This document shows positions 9,688-21,361 of a stretch of DNA of 64,000 nucleotides, one piece after another; position 1 is the first letter of the stretch; the number at the start of each line of letters is the position of its first letter. The stretch is from Boesenbergia rotunda. Lineage: Eukaryota; Streptophyta; Magnoliopsida; Zingiberales; Zingiberaceae. Position numbers and translations under genes: made by a program. The stretch is taken from assembly GCA_024364735.1 (NCBI GenBank), contig JAGFNQ010007657.1, forward strand, positions 1-64,000, in the 5' to 3' direction. The notes under the pieces were generated by a model. The model made no database searches and was not told where the DNA came from. It saw only the letters and a program-made list of their open reading frames with translations.

Positions 9688-10705
9688 TTCCCCCTCTCAA
9701 AAGGATTCGTCCTCGAATCTTGATTACCTAATCAAAGGGAGAGAGATCAAAACATTAAATGTGGAACTCACATTATACTCACCCGGTAAGTCAAGCTTGT
9801 AGGCATTATCATTGATTCGCGCCACGACTTGAAATGGTCCATAGCCTCTTGGATGGAACTTAGTATGACGTTTAGCAGGAAATCTCTCCTTTCTCATATG
9901 AACCCAAAGCCAATCATCGGGTTCAAAGATTATTTTCTTTCGTCCCTTGTTGGCTTGCGTAGCATATTGTTCAATCTTTTTTTTCGATTTGCATCCTTAC
10001 TTTCTCGTGCATTTGCCCCACAAATGCAGCTTTCCTTGTACCAAACTACCATGCTCAGAGATAGGCAAAGGTGACAAATCCAGAGGAGTTAGCGGATTGA
10101 ACCATATACCACTTCAAAAGGTGAACACTTAGTTGCAGAATGTATAGATCTATTATATCCGAATTCAACATGCGGTAAGCAATTGTCCCAACCTTTTAAA
10201 ATCTTTTGAATGATAGCTCTTCTTAATAAGGTAGCTAAGGTTCGATTTACTACCTCAGTTTGTCCATCTATTTGTGGATGACTCGTTGTAGAAAACAACT
10301 TTGTTCCCAACTTGCCCCATAGTGTCTTCCAAAAGTAGCTTAGAAACTTTGCATCATGATCTGAAACTATACTTTTTGGCACTCCATGAAGTCATACAAT
10401 GTCCCTAAAAAAGAGATCAGCAATATGGTTAGCATCATCTGTTTTCCTACATGGAATAAAATGACCCATTTTAGAAAATCTGTCTTCGACCACAAAATTA
10501 GAATCCATACCTCGTTTTGACTTTGGTAAACCTACAATAAAGTCCATAGAAATAGCAACCCAAGGTTCACTAGAAATTGGTAGATACAACCCATGAGGTA
10601 AAGATTTAGATTTTGCTTGTCTACGTGTCATACACTTCTCACAAAATTTGACATCTCCTTTCATATGTGGCCAAAAGAAATGGTCTAACAAAACATCTAA
10701 GGTGC
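9688..10705 (-). pseudogene. C1 integrase (C-terminal two thirds), broken
   Basis: Minus-strand fragments encode the DDE core of a C-family integrase: SMDFIVGLPKSKRG near 10545, SIVSDHDAKFLSYFW near 10360, VEFGYNRSIHS near 10160, and the basic tail with GFKD and KERFPAKR near 9890. Frames at 10392-10691, 10089-10382 and 9829-10074 are interrupted by several indels and stops. The zinc finger is cut at 10705 by a non-coding insertion. It would have joined element cDNA to the chromosome; it is no longer functional. Ends next to the LTR start at 9687 after a GGGGGAATGA-type polypurine tract. Confidence 0.85.
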
Positions 10706-11226
10706 GTTAGGTTGAGGGTTATCCTCGATAACCTTGGTTATCCATCCAAGGTTATCAACCCAAACCTTGTTTGGTTTAATTAGCGATTCCCAAGTAATGA
10801 TCGATCCCCGACACGTCAGCAAAAGGGGCATGCAACCCGGAAACGCAAAACCTTAGGAAAGTAAGGTTTTTCTTGATTACCAGGTTATGAAACATATATT
10901 TCCAAAATTATCCTCCAATATTTTCATTTAAGACGAAAATAACCATTATAATTTATTAACATCCAAAAGCATTATTTGTGACCGGCGACCGGTCGCCAGA
11001 GACCGTCGGCGCCGGCCGCTGGCGATCGGCATCGGTCGTCGGTGGTCAGCGACGACAGTCGGCCGCCGTTGTTTGACACTGACTGGCTACGCGGACACCG
11101 ACGATCGACGTCAAAACCTTTAAGTCTAAACAAAGAAAATTATATAAATAAATTCTAAACGGTTATATGGTAAAATATTATATTAGATTATAGATTATTA
11201 CTTCCAAACAAACAAGATTTTATTTG
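10706..11226. mobile_element. MITE-like insertion with GC-rich core
   Basis: Begins GGTGCGTTAGGTTGAGGG after CTAA, which resembles Tourist/PIF-Harbinger-type ends (GGTGCGTTTGG...) with a TAA target. It has direct internal copies of AACCTTG/CCAAGGTTATC, a very GC-rich core (10978-11105, many CGGTCG and CGGC words) and AT-rich flanks. A matching inverted end is not present on the right, where C LTR resumes at about 11227, so it is truncated or I have misjudged the boundary. No ORF. Confidence 0.45.
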
Positions 11227-11567
11227 AAAGGCCAAACGGAAGCTCATTTAGTAGATGCCTATGTAGACTACATAGCCATATTGAGCTCTTGGCACAATTA
11301 CAACCCAAATAAAGCTAGAAGTTGGGCCTAAATTGAACCCACAAAATTAACATATCCTTCTTACATAGACAAGAGACTTAAGTGATTTGTTAAGCTCATC
11401 TACGGCTTGAATTAGGTTGACTAGTCGTATGACTTGCTCTTGGTCAAACCTTCAATGGTAGCTTTGGTTTTCACATCTTCAATTAGCACATTAAGTGCTT
11501 CATTCATCATTTTAGCATTAGCCCTTGTAATTGGGCCTCCTTTGATGCATAAAGGATCATCAACAGG
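11227..11567 (-). repeat. C LTR internal fragment
   Basis: Minus-strand C LTR from roughly position 440 down to 110 (ATTTAGTAGATGCC to GGATCATCAACA). It is joined directly to C1 reverse transcriptase at 11568, so RNase H and part of integrase are missing here. Confidence 0.8.
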
Positions 11568-13326
11568 TTCTTAAGTGAGTTGAAGGCTGAATTTTGTTCA
11601 CTATCCCAATGAAATCCAACATTCATTTTAACAATTTCGGTCAAGGGTGAAGCTAAAGTACTAAAATTCTTAACAAACCTTCTGTAGAAACTTGCCAAAC
11701 CATGGAAGCTACGTACCTTAGTAATTGTTTTTGTTGTTGGTCATTCACCAATAGCCTTAACCTTCTTCTCATCAACTACTATTCCCTTGGCACTAACAAT
11801 ATAACCAAGAAACTCAATCTGATTAGTGCAACTAGAACATTTTCGAAGATTACAACTTTTCATTTCGCAAAACAATTAGAACATTTTGTAAATGATTTAG
11901 ATGCTCCACTAAATTTTTGCTATAAATCAAGATGTCATCAAAATATACTAGCACAAAATTTCGTATAAAAGCACGCAAAATATGGATCATTAACTTCATG
12001 AAAGTACTAGGTGCATTAGTAAGCCCAAATGATATTTTAACCATTCGTACAAACCATACCTAGTCTTAAATGCAGTTTTCCATTCGTCTCCCTCACGCAT
12101 GCGAATTTGATGATAGCCCGACTTCAAATTAATTTTAGAGAAAATGCAAGAGCCATGTAGTTCATCTAGCATATCATCTAATCTAGGGTTAGGATTACGA
12201 TACTTTAACGTAATCTTGTTGATAGCTCTACAATCAACGCACATTTTCCAAGTTCCATCCTTCTTAGGTACTAGCAAAATGGGGACAACTCAAACTTTCT
12301 CGAACATACCCTTTTCTCTTCAACTTGGCTTTGAAGTTATTTTATCTCAGCAGGGTTACACCTATAGGCTGGCTGATTAGGAATTGTGGCTCCATGGATG
12401 AAAATCAATTTGGTACTCTATTCCTCTAAGTGTTGTTAATCCATCAGGAACCTCATCAGGAAATACATCATCAAATTCCTGCAAAAGAGATTTAACAACA
12501 CTAGGCAAAGTAGGGTCAAGATCGTTAATATTAAAATCGACCTCCATGTAAAAAAGTACAATCATTGGCTGTGAAGCATAAAACGCTTTCTTAACATCTA
12601 TTTCTCTTGCATAAAAGCTCCCTTTTTTACTCTCTTCCTCTTGAATTTCTTTTCCCCTTTCATTCCTTTTTCCACTCATCACATCCTCACCTTTTCTTTT
12701 CTTACACTTTGTTTCTTTTCCATTCTTTTTCTTTTTCTCGTTTTTTTTTTCTCTTACAATCTTTTCATTTTGCAGTCTTATTTTAGATCCTCAAATGATC
12801 TTCATATACTTGTTTAGGAGTCAATGGTACAAGAGTTACATGTTTACCATCTATCATAAAAGAATACTTATTTTTAAATGCATGACCTTCCTATCTAATT
12901 GCCATGGTCTTCCTGAATGTAGATGACTAGCATGGATTGGTACTACGTCACAAAGTATTTTATCATGATATCTACCAATGAAAAATGAAACCAACACTTT
13001 CTTGTTGACCTTGATTTCCCCGCAATCATTCAACTATTGTAGTTTGTAAGGTCTAGGATGCTTAGTGGTAGGTAAGCATAATTTCTCAACCAAGATAGAA
13101 CTAGCCATATTAGCGCAACTTCCCACATCTATTATCATACTACATACTTTGTCTTTGATGTGGCAACGAGTATGAAATAAGTTGTCTCGTTTTTCTTCAT
13201 TATCTTCTTTCACTTGTACATTTAGAGCATGCCTAGTGACAAGGGCTTCACCTTCGACGGGATACTCTTCTACATAACTTTCCAATAATGGGGGCACGAC
13301 ACCATCATCTTCGGACTCACTCTCAG
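11568..13326 (-). pseudogene. C1 protease-reverse transcriptase region, broken
   Basis: Minus-strand pieces show the end of Gag, protease (MIIDVGSCANMAS near 13125, with DVG instead of DSG), a Lys/Glu-rich linker (12600-12790), then reverse transcriptase: MCVDCRAINKI near 12245, LKSGYHQIRMREGDEWKTAF near 12110, YFDDILIYSKN near 11935 and LASFYRRFVKNF near 11680. Frames 12377-12682, 11996-12277, 11850-12044 and 11507-11698 are out of register with each other. At 13326 the remaining Gag end runs straight into LTR sequence, so gag, leader and primer site are deleted. Confidence 0.87.
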
Positions 13327-14067
13327 TGATCCGTACCCAATGAGAAGAAGTCTCAAGAACATACAACAAATGGAAGAAAGAAAGATAGTTTAAATCGAAA
13401 AGATAGAGAATGAAAGGAAGAAACCTCAACCCAATGTTTAAGGATGCACGAACCTTGGGATAGAAGATGAAGAACATAGACGCCACAACCTTGGGATGGA
13501 GGTTGATAAGTCTTGAACGCCACAATGAGATGCTTTGATAAGTTCTAGTTCAATGAAGAACCAACAAGTGAGAGCCTCACCATGTAGTAAATTGATAAGC
13601 CAAAAGTTACATGTTGTGGCCGCCACCCCCTTAATTTATAGCTATAGGGTGACCAAAAACCCTAAAAGGCCAAAAGGAAGCCCATTTAGTAGAGGTCTAT
13701 GTAGACTACATAGACATATTGAGCTCTTGGCACCATTACAACCCAAATAAAGTTAGAAATTGAACAAAAATTGCATCCACAAAATTAACATATATCCTTC
13801 TTACATAGACAAGTGACTTAAGTGACTAATTAAGCTCATCTAATTAGGTTGACTAAGCCGTATGATTTGCTCTTGGACAGACCTTCAATCGTAGCTTTGG
13901 CTTTCACATCTTCAATTAGTACATTAAGTGCTTCTTTCATCTTTTTAGCCTTAGCCCTTGTAATTGAGCCTCCTTTGATGCATAATGGATCATTAACATC
14001 TTATAGAGTGGGTTGAGCATGATCATTAGCTTGTTGGGCAACTTGTTCACTTCCTTTGACACCATCA
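13327..14067 (-). repeat. C LTR shared by C1 and C2
   Basis: 741-bp C LTR (sense start TGATGG complement at 14067, end near 13327). To its right is the integrase end of C2, so it is C2's 3' LTR. To its left is Gag of C1, where C1's 5' LTR should be. One LTR therefore serves two tandem elements, the product expected from recombination between tandem copies. Confidence 0.85.
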
Positions 14068-14974
14068 TTCCCCCTCTCCTCAAAAGGATTCGTCCTCGAA
14101 TCTCAAAGAGAGAGAGATCAGAAACATTAAATGTGGAACTCACATTATACTCACCCAGCAAGTTAAGCTTGTAGGCATTATCCTTGATTGATGCCTCAAC
14201 TTGAAAAGGTGGCATCTTGGATTAAACTTAGTATGACGTTTAGCAGGAAATCTCTCCTTCCTCATATGAACCCAAAACCAATCATCAGGTTCAAAAATAA
14301 TTTTCTTTTGTCCGTTATTGGCATGCGTAGCATATTGTTCAGTCTTCTTTTCAAATTGCATCCGTACTTTCTCGTGCATTTTGCCTCACAAATTCAGCTT
14401 TCCTTGTACCATCCAAACTAGCATACTAAAAGATAGGCAAATGTGATAATTCCAAAGGAGTTAGTACATTGAAGCCATATACCACTTCAAAAGGTGAACA
14501 CTTAGTAGCAGAATGTATAGATCTATTATATGCAAACTCAACATGTGATATACAATCTTCCCAACCATTTAAATTCTTTTGAATGATAGCTCTTAATACT
14601 AAGGTTCGATTTATTACCTTAGTTTGTCCATCTGTCTATGGATGACATGGGGTATAAAACAACAACTTTGTTCCCAACTTGCCCCATAGTGTCTTCCAAA
14701 AGTAGCTTAGAAACTTTGAATCACGATCTGAAACTATACTTTTTGGCACTCCATGAAGTCGTACAATGCCCCTAAAAAAGAGATCAGCAATATAGCTAGC
14801 ATCTTCTTTTTTCCTGCAAGGAATAAAATGAGCCATTTTGGAAAATCTATCTACGACCACAAAAATAGAATCCATACCTCGTTTTGACCTTGGTAAACCT
14901 AGAATAAATTACATAGAAATATCGACCCAAGGTTCACTAGGAATTGGTAGAGGTGTATACAACCCATGAGGTAA
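14068..14974 (-). pseudogene. C2 integrase, C-terminal half
   Basis: Minus-strand fragments 14636-14875 (IFVVVDRFSKMAHF, IVSDRDSKF), 14140-14379 and 13937-14215 carry the integrase core and tail with frameshifts. The stretch 14960-14974 reads (complement) TTTACCTCATGGGTT, the PHGLY segment, and is cut by B1 at GTAAA; the N-terminal half resumes at 21877. Confidence 0.87.
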
Positions 14975-15683
14975 ATGATGTAGACCAAGTAGTTGTACAT
15001 CAAGACCGGGTTAAAACCGCAAGAGATCATTTGTCACTTCCTGAAGGGCCAATTAAAAAACTTCAAGCAAAGCGTTTCAAGGAAGCACTAAACGGGCTAA
15101 TCCAAGAACAATGGCTTGGCTATGAGAAACAAGAAACCAAGTTAAGCCCGAGTACAAATCAAGGCTTAATCCATGTGATCGATCTTATTCAGCCATGACT
15201 CATTCCTAGCATGATGGTTGGAAAAGGGAAGGAGAAAAGAAGTATGGAAACTTGGGATTTTGGGGTATCTAGGTTATTTAATTTCATGCATGCAAAAGTA
15301 TGGAGACTTGGAGTTTTTTTTGCATGCACCATGGGTACTTGTATTTGTTTGCATGCATGCATGTAGGTACTTTAGTTGCTTGCTCCCATTATATAAGGGA
15401 GAGAATTCCGAATTTGTAAGGACTTTTGGTTTTGGTAAACATCCTAGTAAGGATTTTGTGATCTCTTGGTTCTTAAGGGAATGTCTGAACTTATCGAGTT
15501 TATCTCGTGGCGTTTAACAATCGAAACTTATCACCATCCTGGTGTGGCGTTTCCTTCTTTCGTAGTCTTTGTTCGTGCCAGTCTTGGTTGTGGGTAAAGG
15601 CTCAAACTCTTGTCATCTTGTTCTTGGGGTTCTAACCATCTTTGTCTCGGGTTCCATCACGTCTGTTGGTGGGGTTCGTATCA
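14975..15683 (+). repeat. B1 5' LTR
   Basis: Starts TGATGTAGACCAAG, ends GGGGTTCGTATCA. Contains the LTR-coded tail with GPIKKLQAKRFKEALN, a CATGCATGCATG run (15349-15362) and a TATATAA box (15390-15396). Confidence 0.93.
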
Positions 15684-15685
15684 TC

Positions 15686-15702
15686 TGGTATCAGAGCTTC
15701 GT
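15686..15702 (+). other. B1 primer binding site (initiator tRNA-Met)
   Basis: TGGTATCAGAGCTTCG, two bases after the LTR end at 15683. Confidence 0.92.
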
Positions 15703-15988
15703 TTCAAAAGGCAAGTGTTCAATTTATCTTTTCTTGCTGTTTGATATAGTGAAAAAAAACAAAACAGAAAAAAAAAGTCAAAAAAAAATTGTGGGAAAAA
15801 AAATATTCAAAAAGAAGAAGAAGAAGAAGTTGATGGTCCAACTCAAGTTTCTTTGAACCCTTGAAGTAGTTTCACCTTCCATTTCTTTGTATTCGTCATC
15901 TTGTGCTCTTTCTTTTCTCTTAAAGTTTTTTTTGCCATTTCTTAAAGTTTCGGTTGGATTACTCTGAATTGTCACATGATATTTTGAT

Positions 15989-17140
15989 GGACTTTACACT
16001 CCTTTGCCTATTCCTGATTCCCCTTGGATTGACTTGTCTATGGATTTTGTTGTAGGGCTACCACGCACTCAAAAAGGTAAGGACTCCATTTTTGTGGTAG
16101 TTGATAGATTTTCTAAGATGGCACACTTCATACCTTGCCACAAAGTGGATGATGCAACTCATGTGGCAGATTTGTTTTTCAAAGAGGTTGTAAGACTTCA
16201 TGGCATGCCTAGGAGCATTGTTTCAGATCGTGACACCAAATTCTTAAGTCATTTTTGGAGGACCTTATGGAACAAACTAGGAACAAAGCTTCTTTTCTCC
16301 ACTACATGTCACCCTCAAACTGACGGCCAAACTGAGGTGGTAAATAGGACTCTTTCTACTCTTCTTAGAGCAATTATTAAGAACATTAAGTCTTGGGAAG
16401 AATGTTTACCTCATGTTGAATTTGCTTATAATAGGGCTGTCCATTCTACTACTCAATTTTCCCCTTTTGAGATTGTTTATGGGTTCAATCCGCTAACACC
16501 TCTTGATTTGCTTCCTTTACCTAACACTTCTTCTTTAGTTCACAAGGATGGTCAAGCAAAGGCAGAATATGTGAAAAAACTTCATGAGCAAGTTAAAGCT
16601 CAAATTGAGAAGAAAATGGAGCAATATGCGAAGAGAGCCAATAAAGGGAGAAAAAGAGTTGTCCTTGAACCCGGTGATTGGGTGTGGGTTCATATGAGAA
16701 AGGAAAGGTTTCCTGCCCAAAGGAAATCAAAGCTTCAACCAAGAGGAGATGGACCATTCCAAGTGTTGGAAAGAATTAATGACAATGCTTACAAAATTGA
16801 CTTGCCCGGTAAGTATGGTGTTAGTGCAACATTTAATGTGGCTGATTTGCGTCCATTTGATGTAGGTGATGAAGATCTAAATTCGAGGACGAATTCACCT
16901 AAAGAAGGAGGGAATGATGTGGACCAAGGAGGGGATACAAGCTTACAAGACAAAGCCATAGAGGAAGAGGCATTGAAAGGAATTGGAGGACCCATGACAA
17001 GATCCAAGACTAAGAGAATGAAGCAAGCTTTGGAAGGCTTAATAATGGAGCTCAAGGAGAAGAAGGATCAATGCACAATGGAGGCAACAACTAAATGGAT
17101 CACATTCCTTCAAATTGAAAGTGAAATTGAGCCCACATGA
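15989..17140 (+). pseudogene. 5'-truncated A gag-pol: integrase core and tail
   Basis: An open 378-codon frame (16004-17140) encodes the A integrase from LPIPDSPWIDLSMDF through IVSDRDTKF, HVEFAYNR, GDGPF and the LTR-coded GPMTRSKTKR tail. It differs from A1 and A2 by one missing Lys codon near 16380. Everything upstream of the catalytic core, including the HHCC finger, is absent: B1 leader sequence (ending ATTTTGAT, 15988) joins A at GGACTTTACACT. No start context exists, so this is a fragment even though the frame is open. Confidence 0.92.
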
Positions 17141-17649
17141 AGACAAAACTTGAAGGCCCAAAACCACATGATCCAAGATGCATTCAAGGGCTACAAGTGT
17201 CCAATTTTCGTGGGTATTTTGGGGGAATTTTCTGAAGTTATTTTTGATGTCTTTTGGTGGGTTTTTAATGCTTTTGGGAGTTCCTAAGCTAGTATTAGGG
17301 AATTGTGGGAAATAAACATCATGCATGCATGCATGCATGATAATGGTGCATAATTAGTGCTTAGTGGGAAATGTGGTAGAGGTTAATGTTTCAACCTCCA
17401 CTAAGTCTATATATAGGAGAACTCTTGTATGGCCAAGGCATGTTAAGTTTGAATGAAATCATAGTTTTCTCTATTGTGAGAGCTTCCTTTGGTTCTTAGG
17501 CAAAGAACTAATCGTGATCTTATCAAGGCAACTTGTGGCGATCGAAACCCCCATGACTTATCACTCACCCTCTCATCTTTCTTGAGTGTGGCGTCAATAT
17601 CCTTCCCTACATCTGAATTTCAAGGCGATCCATTCCAAGGTGCTTATCA
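16915..17649 (+). repeat. A 3' LTR of the truncated copy in B1
   Basis: 735 bp from TGATGTGG to GCTTATCA. Contains TATATATA at 17408-17415 and a (CATG)n run at 17321-17340. Right flank is CTTTT and then B pol. Confidence 0.93.
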
Positions 17650-20600
17650 CTTTTATGCAAAAAAAAGTGGGATCAAAAGAGCTTTGTTCTCAAATCAGCC
17701 ACCTCTTATACTTTTGTATAAGGAGGCACTTTTGAGCACTAACGATCTTAACAATTCTTTGCCAAGTGTTGTTGTTTCTCTTTTACAGGATTTCGCGGAA
17801 GTTTTTCCCGAAGAGGTTCCACCTGGCTTGCCTCCGATTCGAGGCATTGAACATCAAATCGACCTTATTCCTGGTGCACCAATCCCAAATTGACCTGCAT
17901 ATAGAAGCAACCCGGAGGAAACAAAGGAACTCCAAAGGCAAATTGGCGAACTATTAGAGAATGGGCATGTTCGAGAGAGCCTAAGTCCTTGTGCTGTTCC
18001 AGTGTTACTAGTTCCTAAGAAGGACGACACTTGGAGGATGTGTGTGGATTGCCGATCCGTCAACAACATAACGGTAAAATATCGTCACCCAATTCCTAGA
18101 CTTGATGATATGCTTGACGAATTGAATGGCTCTTGTGTGTTCACAAAGATAGATCTTAGGAGTGGATATCATCAGATTAGGATGAAGGAAGGCGATGAAA
18201 GGAAGACTGCTTTTAAGACCAAGCATGGTCTATATGAATGGTTAGTAATGCCTTTTGGATTAACTAATGCTCCTAGCACTTTTATGCGTTTAATGAACCA
18301 TGTTTTACGTGCTTTCTTAGGAAGATTTGTAGTTGTGTATTTTGATGATATTTTGATTTATAGCAAAAATCTGGAAGAGCATGTTATACATTTAACATCT
18401 GTATTAAGTGTGCTCAAGGAAGAAAAGCTCTTTGCAAACCTCAAGAAGTGCACCTTTTGTACGGAGAGGGTTGTGTTTCTTGGGTTTGTTGTTAGTGCTA
18501 AAGGGGTTGAGATGGATGAAGAAAAGGTGAAAGCAATCCAAGTATGGCCAACACCTACAACAATCAGCCAAGTAAGGAGTTTCCATGGATTGGCTAGCTT
18601 CTATCGACGATTTGTGCCAGATTTTAGTAACATTGCAGCTCCTCTTACTAACGTCATCAAGAAAAATGAGTCCTTCAAGTGGGGAGAGGAGCAAGAGAAA
18701 GCATTCAACACCTTGAAAGAAAAACTAAGTTCGGCTCCTTTATTGATTCTACCTGACTTTTCTAAAACATTTGAAATCGAATGTGATGCTTCTGGTATTG
18801 GTATAGGTGCTGTGCTTATGCAAGAACGGAGACCCATTGCTTACTTTAGTGAGAAGTTGAGTGGGGCAGCTCTCAACTATCCAACGTATGACAAAGAGTT
18901 GTACGCATTGGTAAGGGCATTGGAGACGTGGAAGCATTACCTATGGCCAAAGGAATTCGTGATACACACGGATCATCAGTTACTGCGACATTTGAAAGGG
19001 TAACACAAGTTGAACCGACGCCACGCAAAATGGGTAGAGTTCATTGAGACATTTCCTTATCTGATCAAATACAAGCAAGGAAAAGAGAATGTGGTAGCTG
19101 ATGCTTTATCTCGAAGGTATGCTTTACTTTCCACGTTAGATGCGAAATTACTTGGATTTGAATACATCAAGGACTTATATGCCAATGATACTGATTTTTC
19201 TGATGTGTTCAAAGCATGTGAGCAAGTTGCATTTGGAAAATTCTATAGGCATGATGGATTTTTATTTCGAGGAAATAGATTGTGTGTACCCCTATGTTCA
19301 TTGCGTGAATTGTTTACTAGGGAAGCCCATAGTGGTGGGTTGATGGGGCACTTTGGTGTCACTAAGACTTTAGGGGTTTTGCAAGATCATTTTTTTTGGC
19401 CTCATATGAAACGTGATGTAGAGAAGATTTGTGAGAAGTGTATCACTTGCTAACAAGCTAAATCTAAGTTGAAACCACATGGCTTATATACTCCTTTGCC
19501 TATACCCAATGAACCTTGGACTGATATTTCAATGGACTTTGTATTGGGATTACCCCGGACTAAGAGGGGAAGGGATTCAATTTTTGTTGTGGTAGATAGG
19601 TTTTCTAAGATTGCTCATTTCATTCCATGTCTTAAAACCAATGATGCATCCCATATAGCTGATTTGTTCTTTAAAGAGGTTGTTAGGATACATGGCATGC
19701 CTAGGACCATTGTCTCTGATCGAGATGCAAAATTTTTGAGTACTTTTGGAAGACTCTGTGGGGAAAATTGGGAACTAAATTATTATTCTCTACTACTTGT
19801 CATCCCCAGACCGATGGGCAAACTGAAGTTGTTAATCGCACTTTATCCTTCTTACTTCGTGCCATCATAAAGAAGAATTTGAAAACGTGGGAGGATTGTC
19901 TACCGCATGTTGAGTTTGCATACAATAGAAGCATACATTCTGCAACTCAATTTTCTCCATTTGAAGTTGTTTACGGATTTAATCCTTTGTCACCAATAGA
20001 TTCGATTCCTCTACCTTTAAGTTAGCATGTCAACTTAGATGGAAAGAAGAAGGCTGAATTTGTGAAGCAAATTCATGAACAAGCACGCTTGAATATTGAG
20101 AGAAGGACCAAGCAATATCTACAGCAAGCTAACAAAGGGCGCAAGAAAGTTGTGTTTGAACCAGGAGAGTGGGTTTGTGATGTGGACCAAGGAGGGGATA
20201 CAAGCTTACAAGACAAAGCCATAGAGGAAGAGGCATTGAAAGGAATTGGAGGACCCATGACAAGATCCAAGACTAAGAGAATGAAGCAAGCTTTGGAAGG
20301 CTTAATAATGGAGCTCAAGGAGAAGAAGGATCAATGCACAATGGAGGCAACAACTAAATGGATCACATTCCTTCAAATTGAAAGTGAAATTGAGCCCACA
20401 TGAAGACAAAACTTGAAGGCCCAAAACCACATGATCCAAGATGCATTCAAGGGCTACAAGTGTCCAATTTTCGTGGGTATTTTTGGGGGAATTTTCTGAA
20501 GTTATTTTTGATGTCTTTTGGTGGGTTTTTAATGCTTTTGGGAGTTCCTAAGCTAGTATTAGGGAATTGTGGGAAATAAACATCATGCATGCATGCATGC

Positions 20601-21361
20601 ATGATAATGGTGCATAATTAGTGCTTAGTGGGAAATGTGGTAGAGGTTAATGTTTCAACCTCCACTAAGTCTATATATAGGAGAACTCTTGTATGACCAA
20701 GGGATGTTAAGTTTGAATGAAATCAGAGTTTTCTCTATTGTGAGAGCTTCCTTTGGTTCTTAGGCAAAGAACTAATCGTGATCTTATCAAGGCAACTTGT
20801 GGCGATCGAAACCCCCCATGACTTATCACTCACCCTCTCATCTTTCTTGAGTGTGGCGTCAATATCCTTCCCTACATCTGAATTTCAAGGCGATCCATTC
20901 CAAGGTGCTTATCAGTTTGGTTGCACCTACGGAAGGAACGATTTCCAGAGAAACGACGTTCTAAACTCCTACCTCGATGCGACGGGCCATTTCAAGTGAT
21001 AGAACGCATCAATGATAATGCCTACAAACTTGAATTACCAGGTGAGTATGGTGTGCATACTACTTTTAATGTTGCTGATTTGTCCCCATTTGATGTAGGT
21101 GATGATTTGAGGGCAAATCCTTTTCAAGAGGGGGAGAATGATGTAGACCAAGGAGCTGTTCATCAAGACCGGGTTAAAACCGTAAGAGATCATTTGTCAC
21201 TTCCTGAAGGGCCAATTACAAGACTTCAAGCAAAGCGTTTCAAGGAAGCACTAAACGTGCTAATCCAAGAACAATGGCTTGGCTATGAGAAACAAGAAAC
21301 CAAGTTAAGCCCGAGTACAAATCAAGGCTTAATCCATGTGATCGGTCTTATTCAGCCATAA
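17650..21361 (+). pseudogene. B1 pol: reverse transcriptase, RNase H, integrase, broken
   Basis: Reading frames 17650-17893, 18002-19003, 19010-19453, 19469-19870, 19768-20025 and 20915-21361 follow one another. They carry EVFPEEVPPGLPPIRG, RT (YFDDILIYSKN near 18340), RNase H (ECDASGIGIGAV near 18780), the integrase finger (HSGGLMGHFG, CEKCITC), and the core IVSDRDAKF and VEFAYNRSIHS, then the LTR-coded GPITRLQAKRFKEALN tail. Breaks: TGA where related copies have Arg (17891-17893), TAA at 19001-19003 and 19451-19453, a frameshift near 19750, and a TAG near 20024. The tail is further split by a solo A LTR at 20178-20914. Gag is missing upstream. Confidence 0.9.
20178..20914 (+). repeat. Solo A LTR inside B1, TSD GTTTG
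   Basis: 737-bp LTR from TGATGTGG to GCTTATCA, flanked by GTTTG at 20173-20177 and 20915-20919. It interrupts the B integrase tail at the Trp codon of GEWVW. A lone LTR with an intact duplication shows that a full A element inserted and was then removed by LTR-LTR recombination. Confidence 0.95.

Noticed and set aside
17310..17345. CATGCATG runs as a CRISPR array or satellite
   Set aside because: Short tetranucleotide run within each LTR, no spacers; it is LTR promoter sequence.
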